Positions 58,991 to 64,000 of a stretch of DNA of 64,000 nucleotides are shown in pieces; positions within the stretch are counted from its first letter, which is position 1; each line of letters starts with the position of its first letter. The DNA lies in the IMG/VR virus record IMGVR_UViG_3300025785_000009, positions 1 to 64,000 of that record. One strand, written 5' to 3'. A model generated the notes under the pieces. That model had not been told where the DNA came from, searched no databases, and saw only the letters and a list, made by a program, of their open reading frames with translations. The translations under genes and the position numbers were made by a program. The stretch is from a virus.

Positions 58991-60166
58991 TTACTGGAAT
59001 GATAAGTTCGCAACTGCAATCTCACCAACGTAGTCACCAGCGTTACCTAGAGATGACGCTGTGTTTGTTAACTCAACATAACCATAACGTGTCATGAAGC
59101 TAACTACTGGTTCGAATGTACTTGGATCTAGTACAACACCAGAGCTCATCAATGGGATATATGGGCAATAGAACGCAGCTGCATCAGCCTCGCTTGAACC
59201 CTTATAACCAACTAATACAGCTTGGCTGTCGTTTGCATAACCGTCAACATAAATCTTCATTGCGCCGTTCAATGTACCAACAAACTTGGTGTTTGTAGGA
59301 GCTTCGAATGTGCCTTCTGTTGTACGAGCGAATGCAGATGTTGTAGCACTTTGTAGTACTGTTAACGCAGCTGGGGAAACAACTGCCCAGTTACCAGCAC
59401 CACGACGTGTACGCTGAGCGATCAAGTTAGCTGTACGATTGACTAGAACAGCTAAAGCAGCGTGTTCATCACCAACGAATGTAGCTGTACCAGATACTGC
59501 AGCTTGGTCAAATGTGTAATCAGTTGCAGCTAGAGCACGTAAAGAAGCCAAAATTTCTTGGTCGATCTCAACTGTGATCTCTTGTGCCAAAGCAGCCATG
59601 ATTTCAGCTTCAACATCCAAACCGTGCATAGATTGTGCATCTTGCGCAGCTTCGAATGTCCAACGAGCTGATAACTTACGTGTTTTAGCTTCTACAACTT
59701 GTTTCAAGATTTGAACGTTGATACGGTTACCTGCTACGCCTTCAAGAGCTGCTGTAGAAGTAGCTTGTGAAGTTGCAGAGTTACCAGAGTATGCTGTTGC
59801 AATCTTGAATGGGCTCAATGCCTCATCGCCAGCGTTTGCGCCGTCTGTTGATGTTGTAGCACTAACGCTATCAGCATAACGAACACGCAATGTGTGGATT
59901 TGAGCAACTGGACCTGTCATTGGTTGTACACCAACGATTTCGTTAGCGATAACTGTTGGCATTACACGACGGATAACTGGTAGAATTACACGGTTTAGTG
60001 TAGCTACGTTACCTGCTTGTGTTGAGCCAGCTGTTGCGTTCTCAGCTAACATTTTACGAGTGTTTTCTAAGATCACACCCATTGTTGTACGACGTGAACC
60101 TTGTAGGCCTTCTAACAGGGCTTCTTTGGTTTCGCCCCAACGGCTTTCTAATAATTGTTGTGTCAT
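58991..60166 (-). CDS. gp23: gp23 major capsid protein
   Basis: 391 residues (T4 precursor: 521). The N-terminal LLESRWGETKEALLEGL contains candidate gp21 cleavage sites. LNRVILPVIRRVMPTVIANEIVGVQPMTGPVAQIHTLRVRYA is the conserved HK97-fold opening, and the C-terminal YCPYIPLMSSGVVLDPSTFEPVVSFMTRYGY is diagnostic. It forms the hexamers of the head. It follows gp22 in T4 order, and a strong terminator ends the capsid transcript. Confidence 0.96.
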   Translation of the reverse strand: MTQQLLESRWGETKEALLEGLQGSRRTTMGVILENTRKMLAENATAGSTQAGNVATLNRVILPVIRRVMPTVIANEIVGVQPMTGPVAQIHTLRVRYADSVSATTSTDGANAGDEALSPFKIATAYSGNSATSQATSTAALEGVAGNRINVQILKQVVEAKTRKLSARWTFEAAQDAQSMHGLDVEAEIMAALAQEITVEIDQEILASLRALAATDYTFDQAAVSGTATFVGDEHAALAVLVNRTANLIAQRTRRGAGNWAVVSPAALTVLQSATTSAFARTTEGTFEAPTNTKFVGTLNGAMKIYVDGYANDSQAVLVGYKGSSEADAAAFYCPYIPLMSSGVVLDPSTFEPVVSFMTRYGYVELTNTASSLGNAGDYVGEIAVANLSFQ

Positions 60167-60191
60167 TTTAATTCCTCTTTCCTTTTAGGGT

Positions 60192-61307
60192 TTAATTAAG
60201 CCCTGCTAAACGTTTTAGTTCAACAACATTGGTTTGCACTTCTGTTGTTCGGCCTTCAACGGCAGTTTTAGCAGTTTTATCACCAGTTACTACTGCACGA
60301 CTCTCTGTCAAAACTGATTGCTTTTCAGCAACAACTTTAACAGCGGAATTGTTCAATACAGCTGGTAGATACTTTTCGTATGCAGTCTGAAGACGATCAG
60401 TCTGTACACTCTCGAGCAAGTCACGCATGATTGCTGACTTCTCTTTGTTCAAAGGCTTCAACATTTCTGCAAGTTTTTCTTTGCGTTCTGCTGACTCTTT
60501 GATAATCTTGATTTCTGTTTCTTTTGATTCAACTAGAGCTTTCTTGTCTTCAATTGCTGATACTGCTTCAGACAATTTCTGAGCCAAAGTACTTACAGTA
60601 CCTTGTAACTCACGGATCTGCTTGTTCTCATTTAAATGAGTACCGGCAAACTCGCTGGCGAATGCTTCAAATAGACGACGACCAAACATATTCTCACGAG
60701 CAATTTGGATATCTTCTTTTAGTTGAGTCAATTCTGACTCTAACGAACTGGTAACAGCCTCTTTAACAGCCTCGGCAGATTGTTTTACAAATTTAGCTTG
60801 TAGTTCAGCTAGTTTAGCTTTACCTTCAGCAACTAAACGAACCTTGGTTTCCACCACGGCACGCTTGTCTGCTTCAAACTCTTTGATTTCTTCTGCTAGC
60901 GCACGGATTGTAAAGTTTTCTAACTTGGCAATAGCTGCTTCGTATGTCTTACGATCTGCACGTAGTTCTTTAATTTCTTCTGATAGTTTTGCTACCATGA
61001 AATTATCAAACTTGCTGGCGCTTTCAACCATTGTGCGTTTAAATGCAACACGGTCTTCTGCTAATTGTTTTTTTTCGTCTGCAAATTCTTGTAGTTCTGC
61101 AGTGAGAGACTCTGTAACCATTTTGTCTAGAGCTTCAACCATTACAGCTTTATCATGTGAATAACGTTGTGCGAATTCTTCACGTAGTTCAGCACGTACT
61201 TGTTCTTTGGCTTCGGTAATACGAGCTTCCCAAGCTTCGGAAATTGCAGTACGAGTTTCCTCGTTAATAATTCCGTTATCCAACAATGGTTTGATAGCAT
61301 CTAACAT
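60192..61307 (-). CDS. gp22: gp22 prohead scaffold protein
   Basis: 371 residues, nearly all helical coiled coil, rich in E, K and A (AELREEFAQRYSHDKAVMVEAL ... EFADEKKQLAEDRVAFKRTM). It ends in a conserved VVELKRLAGLN. Forms the scaffold core that gp23 assembles around and gp21 later degrades. It lies between gp21 and gp23 as in T4. Confidence 0.92.
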   Translation of the reverse strand: MLDAIKPLLDNGIINEETRTAISEAWEARITEAKEQVRAELREEFAQRYSHDKAVMVEALDKMVTESLTAELQEFADEKKQLAEDRVAFKRTMVESASKFDNFMVAKLSEEIKELRADRKTYEAAIAKLENFTIRALAEEIKEFEADKRAVVETKVRLVAEGKAKLAELQAKFVKQSAEAVKEAVTSSLESELTQLKEDIQIARENMFGRRLFEAFASEFAGTHLNENKQIRELQGTVSTLAQKLSEAVSAIEDKKALVESKETEIKIIKESAERKEKLAEMLKPLNKEKSAIMRDLLESVQTDRLQTAYEKYLPAVLNNSAVKVVAEKQSVLTESRAVVTGDKTAKTAVEGRTTEVQTNVVELKRLAGLN

Positions 61308-61319
61308 TGGATATTTCTC

Positions 61320-61958
61320 CTATAGTTTTAAATCTTTGATTAAGGCTTCAATGCCTTGCTTCAGGTACTTCTGTACTTTTTGATCTTGAGCGGCTTCACG
61401 TGCCGTTTCAAATACCTGCATACCACCTCGCATATTCATCAAGCCTTCATAAATGACTTTTGGATAAGCGTGAGGTGCGCTAGGCTGTGCTACGATGTCA
61501 ACGGTAATGATTTCAAAATCACTAACGTGTCCACTTCCTTCGTTAACATTACCAGATCCACGTGATGATACACCTAGTTTTACGCCTGATGTGATCATGG
61601 CTTCTACCAGTTTACCCATCGGAGTTGGCAACACTTTTAATTTTCCGTAACCTGCAGGGCCATCCATCCACATTTCTGTGATCATATGGCTAACACGGTC
61701 CAAGTTAATCTTTAGATCATCTGGGTGGTCTACTTCGCCGAGTACACTATAACCACCTTTGATTTGTTCATTAATAGTTGACACGGCTTTTTGAATTTCG
61801 TGAACAGGATATACACGTTCGTTGGCATTCTTAACGCCACCTTCGATGAATATCCCTTTCATATAGAGATCCTTACTCTTGCCGTCAGCGGATTCGCTGT
61901 GTTCAACAACGATCCCTGCACGGTCAAAAGTCAAATTCTCTTTAAGATACAAAGCCAT
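61320..61958 (-). CDS. gp21: gp21 prohead protease
   Basis: 212 residues (T4: 212). KGIFIEGGVKNANERVYP, GEVDHPDDLKINLDRVSHMI (catalytic His region) and LGVSSRGSGNV (catalytic Ser) fit the herpesvirus-type serine protease fold of T4 gp21. It cleaves scaffold and capsid N-termini. T4 gene order is preserved. Confidence 0.95.
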   Translation of the reverse strand: MALYLKENLTFDRAGIVVEHSESADGKSKDLYMKGIFIEGGVKNANERVYPVHEIQKAVSTINEQIKGGYSVLGEVDHPDDLKINLDRVSHMITEMWMDGPAGYGKLKVLPTPMGKLVEAMITSGVKLGVSSRGSGNVNEGSGHVSDFEIITVDIVAQPSAPHAYPKVIYEGLMNMRGGMQVFETAREAAQDQKVQKYLKQGIEALIKDLKL

Positions 61959-61979
61959 TTTGTTTCCTATCTAATACGA

Positions 61980-62957
61980 TTAACGTACTTTTCCACCGAT
62001 TTCGCTCTTCTTGTTAATTGGAACGGAACCGTTGTTACCTACTGTTTTACCTTCAGCGTCGTGTGACTTGCTGTACTCTTTACCTGTTGGTTTCTGAGCT
62101 GCTTTGCCACCTGGAACGTTTACGTTACCAGACTTGATAGTACCTTCGCCTTTGGTATATTCGTTACTTGCCTTTGTTGGGCTAGTACCGTCTTGATTGC
62201 TGTCTGCGCCTTTTGTTCTAACTGGTGTACCACCAAAATCAGCACCTGGACCTACTGGATCTTTGGTATTGATTGAAGTTTTTTTGCCAGCTGCGCCAAC
62301 TGCTGTACCTTCGGCTGCGTCGCCTTGACCGCCGTAGATATCGCCAATTTGGTCAACATATTCACGCATTAGTTCAGAAGTTGATTTGATACGGTTAGAT
62401 TTAGATTCTTCAGTCTTTTTTGCTTCTTTAGACTCTTCTTCTTTTTCTTCCTCTTCTTCAACTTCTTCTTCGTACATTTCTTCAGCCATTTCTGGTTCTT
62501 CACCGTGCTCAGCGCCCATTTCTGGTTCGTTGTGCATAGCTGGCTCTTCGCCGTGACCTTCGTCGCCCATGATTTCGTCAAACTTGGCTAATAGCTCGTC
62601 TAACTTGGCATCAATGTTCATTACTTTGTCTTCGATTTCTTCTTCAGCTGGATTGCCTTCGATTTCGTCGTGATCTTCTTCGTCGCCGAATTCTTCTTCG
62701 TCGCCGCCTAACTCTAACTCAGCGCCTTCTTCGTCGTCTTCACCCATTGCTTCTTCGGTTCCAACTTCTTTGACCATATCTTCAACCTGATCACCTGCAA
62801 CTGCTGGGTGGTCAAAGTTTTCTTCCATAGACTCTTCGTCCATGATAGATTCATATATGTCGCGTGATTTTTCTACTACGATGTCGTGAAATAATTCACG
62901 TGCTTTTTGATCTTCATCATTAATGATGTATTCAATTAACTTTTCAAACTTGTTCAT
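61980..62957 (-). CDS. Prohead core protein (gp67/gp68-like)
   Basis: 325 residues. The N-terminus (MNKFEKLIEYIINDEDQKARELFHDIVVEKSRDIYESIM) resembles T4 gp67, and a long run of E/D follows, as in that acidic internal peptide precursor. The C-terminal half (about 190-325) is Gly/Lys/Asn-rich and disordered. It lies at the gp68 position next to gp21. It is probably cleaved by gp21 into internal peptides. An AGTAAATA promoter and AAGGGG Shine-Dalgarno precede it. Confidence 0.7.
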   Translation of the reverse strand: MNKFEKLIEYIINDEDQKARELFHDIVVEKSRDIYESIMDEESMEENFDHPAVAGDQVEDMVKEVGTEEAMGEDDEEGAELELGGDEEEFGDEEDHDEIEGNPAEEEIEDKVMNIDAKLDELLAKFDEIMGDEGHGEEPAMHNEPEMGAEHGEEPEMAEEMYEEEVEEEEEKEEESKEAKKTEESKSNRIKSTSELMREYVDQIGDIYGGQGDAAEGTAVGAAGKKTSINTKDPVGPGADFGGTPVRTKGADSNQDGTSPTKASNEYTKGEGTIKSGNVNVPGGKAAQKPTGKEYSKSHDAEGKTVGNNGSVPINKKSEIGGKVR

Positions 62958-62989
62958 AAGAAACCCCTTAAAAATATAGCTTTGTTAGT

Positions 62990-62997
62990 TATTTACT
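62990..62997 (-). promoter_or_regulatory. Late-promoter-like AGTAAATA (prohead core)
   Basis: 32 nt before the ATG at 62957. Confidence 0.45.
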
Positions 62998-63068
62998 AAA
63001 GTACGTATATTTCTGGGGTTAAATGGGTATATTTTGAGGTGTTTTACAGATTTATTACAGAAAACTGC

Positions 63069-63299
63069 TTATAATCCAGCAAGAGCACCGGCTTCGGGTG
63101 CAGGTTGATATTGTTTGGCTACTGCTTCCAACTTCTTTTCGTGTTCCAATTTACGAACGTCGTGACTTTTTCTCAGCCGATTTAGGTGTGCCAATGTCAG
63201 TCGGGTTTTACGGCTATCTGACATTTTAAGAGTACTTTGATCGCTCTTTTCGTCGTAATAGCCCTCTGGTGCTGGGTCAAACAATTCCATAATATTCAT
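63069..63299 (-). CDS. Small prohead-region protein (76 aa)
   Basis: 76 residues from the ATG at 63299; the frame to 63419 would overlap gp20. Begins MNIMELFDPAPEGYYDEKSD, then a basic helix (SRKTRLTLAHLNRLRKSHDVRKLEHEKK) and ends in EAGALAGL. It occupies the T4 gp67 position directly after gp20 and resembles small conserved prohead proteins of aquatic T4-like phages. GTTAAATA ends 5 nt before the ATG, so a leaderless late mRNA is possible; AAGGG lies further upstream if transcription begins earlier. Confidence 0.65.
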   Translation of the reverse strand: MNIMELFDPAPEGYYDEKSDQSTLKMSDSRKTRLTLAHLNRLRKSHDVRKLEHEKKLEAVAKQYQPAPEAGALAGL

Positions 63300-63304
63300 A
63301 TGAG

Positions 63305-63312
63305 TATTTAAC
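63305..63312 (-). promoter_or_regulatory. Late-promoter-like GTTAAATA 5 nt before the ATG at 63299
   Basis: Same octamer-to-ATG spacing as at other late genes; it sits in the gap after gp20. Confidence 0.45.
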
Positions 63313-63321
63313 CCTTTTTGA

Positions 63322-64000
63322 TTAAATTGGGCTAGCTGAACCGGCTGGACCACCAGGTGCGCCGCCGGCAGCTGGTATTGCTCCGCCTGTAGGACCGGCT
63401 CCAGCTGGTGTTGGGCCACCTGCTGTGTCAGGACCTAGACCTTCTAAATCAGCACTTACACCACCGGGGCTAATGCCTACACTACGCAATCCAGGTGCAT
63501 CTGGCTGTGCCAAATCTGTGTCGCCACGTTCTTCGGCCCAGGCCTGTTCATTTTCACTGATTTCTTGTTCGGTCATACCTAGATAACGTTTCATTAACCA
63601 ACGTTTGCTAAAATAAGGCAATGGTTCCAGCTGTGTAAATGTAGCAATACGAGCTGAGTCAATGTCGGCTTGACGATACTGTGCAAAGTTTTGTGGTTCG
63701 TTGAACGACAAATCAAACAACGATCCATCAATGTTGAAACCTCTCCAACGCATAAACAGTTTGAATTCCGAATCCAACTTGTCGGCAACCATGGCTTGCA
63801 AGCGTTGGCAATATTGGTTAAATCGCCATTCCTGAATGAGTGCTGTACCCACGCGACCATCTGTGTATGCTTGACTACCATCCTCGGCAGTGGTTGGTAA
63901 GTAGCTGCTTGGAATACGCAAACCGCGGAATAATTTATTAGTAAAGAATCGCAAGTCGGTGATTTCGCCCAGGTTGCTACCGCCCGGCAATACGTCCACG
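63322..64000 (-). CDS. gp20: gp20 portal protein (C-terminal part)
   Basis: At least 225 residues; the 5' end lies beyond the window. LPGGSNLGEITDLRFFTNKLFRGLRIPSSYL, RVGTALIQEWRFNQYCQRLQ and LFMRWRGFNIDGSLFDLSFNEPQNFAQYRQADIDSARIATF are diagnostic of T4-like portals. The C-terminal tail is Gly/Pro/Ala-rich (about 60 residues), longer than in T4. It forms the dodecameric portal vertex used by gp17. Confidence 0.95.
   Translation of the reverse strand, partial: VDVLPGGSNLGEITDLRFFTNKLFRGLRIPSSYLPTTAEDGSQAYTDGRVGTALIQEWRFNQYCQRLQAMVADKLDSEFKLFMRWRGFNIDGSLFDLSFNEPQNFAQYRQADIDSARIATFTQLEPLPYFSKRWLMKRYLGMTEQEISENEQAWAEERGDTDLAQPDAPGLRSVGISPGGVSADLEGLGPDTAGGPTPAGAGPTGGAIPAAGGAPGGPAGSASPI

Overview
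The window is a 64 kb piece of a T4-like myovirus genome. The evidence is a late structural block in T4 order on the minus strand: portal gp20 (cut by the window edge), two prohead core proteins, protease gp21, scaffold gp22 and major capsid gp23. Further left lie neck and tail genes (gp13, gp14, gp15, sheath gp18, tube gp19), gp4, dNMP kinase gp1, terminase gp16/gp17, ssDNA-binding gp32, UvsX and UvsY. T4-type late promoters (consensus TATAAATA) precede most late transcription units, and textbook sigma70 promoters precede several others. The gene content (2OG-Fe(II) oxygenases, radical SAM enzymes, a cupin/cytidylyltransferase fusion, a TRAP substrate-binding protein, long repetitive fibres) resembles uncultured aquatic T4-like phages of proteobacteria. 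The host cannot be fixed from the sequence.

Layout, left to right. (1) 1-9.4 kb: 14 normal-looking tRNAs, nearly all with encoded CCA, on the minus strand. Accessory genes sit between them: two PP-loop ATPases, a radical SAM protein, a nitronate-monooxygenase-like enzyme, a peroxiredoxin-like protein without its cysteine, a DctP-like protein without a signal peptide and a cupin. An unusual RNA-rich stretch at 6.0-6.6 kb holds a perfect sigma70 promoter, a nested stem, mutually exclusive antiterminator/terminator-like hairpins and a 52-codon gene. (2) 9.4-20.2 kb: a nearly gap-free leftward operon headed by gp32, containing a sulfotransferase-like gene, two related radical SAM genes, an SDR, uvsX, uvsY, an oxygenase, a methyltransferase and a cytidylyltransferase-cupin fusion. 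A DNA methyltransferase follows with its own promoter. (3) 20.2-33.9 kb: packaging, head completion and virion genes, including an S11 peptidase, an SGNH hydrolase and a large AT-hook/cysteine-cluster protein. (4) 33.9-43.9 kb: sheath, kinase, neck genes and a short rightward block (gp14, gp15, NUDIX). (5) 43.9-58.3 kb: seven consecutive low-complexity fibre or fibre-associated proteins, including a 2042-residue repeat protein. (6) 58.4-64 kb: capsid genes.

The most unusual signal is regulatory. In at least nine genes the late-promoter octamer lies 5-7 nt (six of them exactly 5) before the ATG, with no Shine-Dalgarno. In at least two genes a consensus sigma70 -10 box ends exactly 6 nt before the ATG. 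In both cases the predicted transcription start falls on or within about two bases of the start codon. One further gene starts 5 nt after an encoded tRNA CCA. Together these suggest systematic use of leaderless mRNAs alongside ordinary Shine-Dalgarno-led genes. Gene calls come from reading translated sequence and motifs; no database search was possible.
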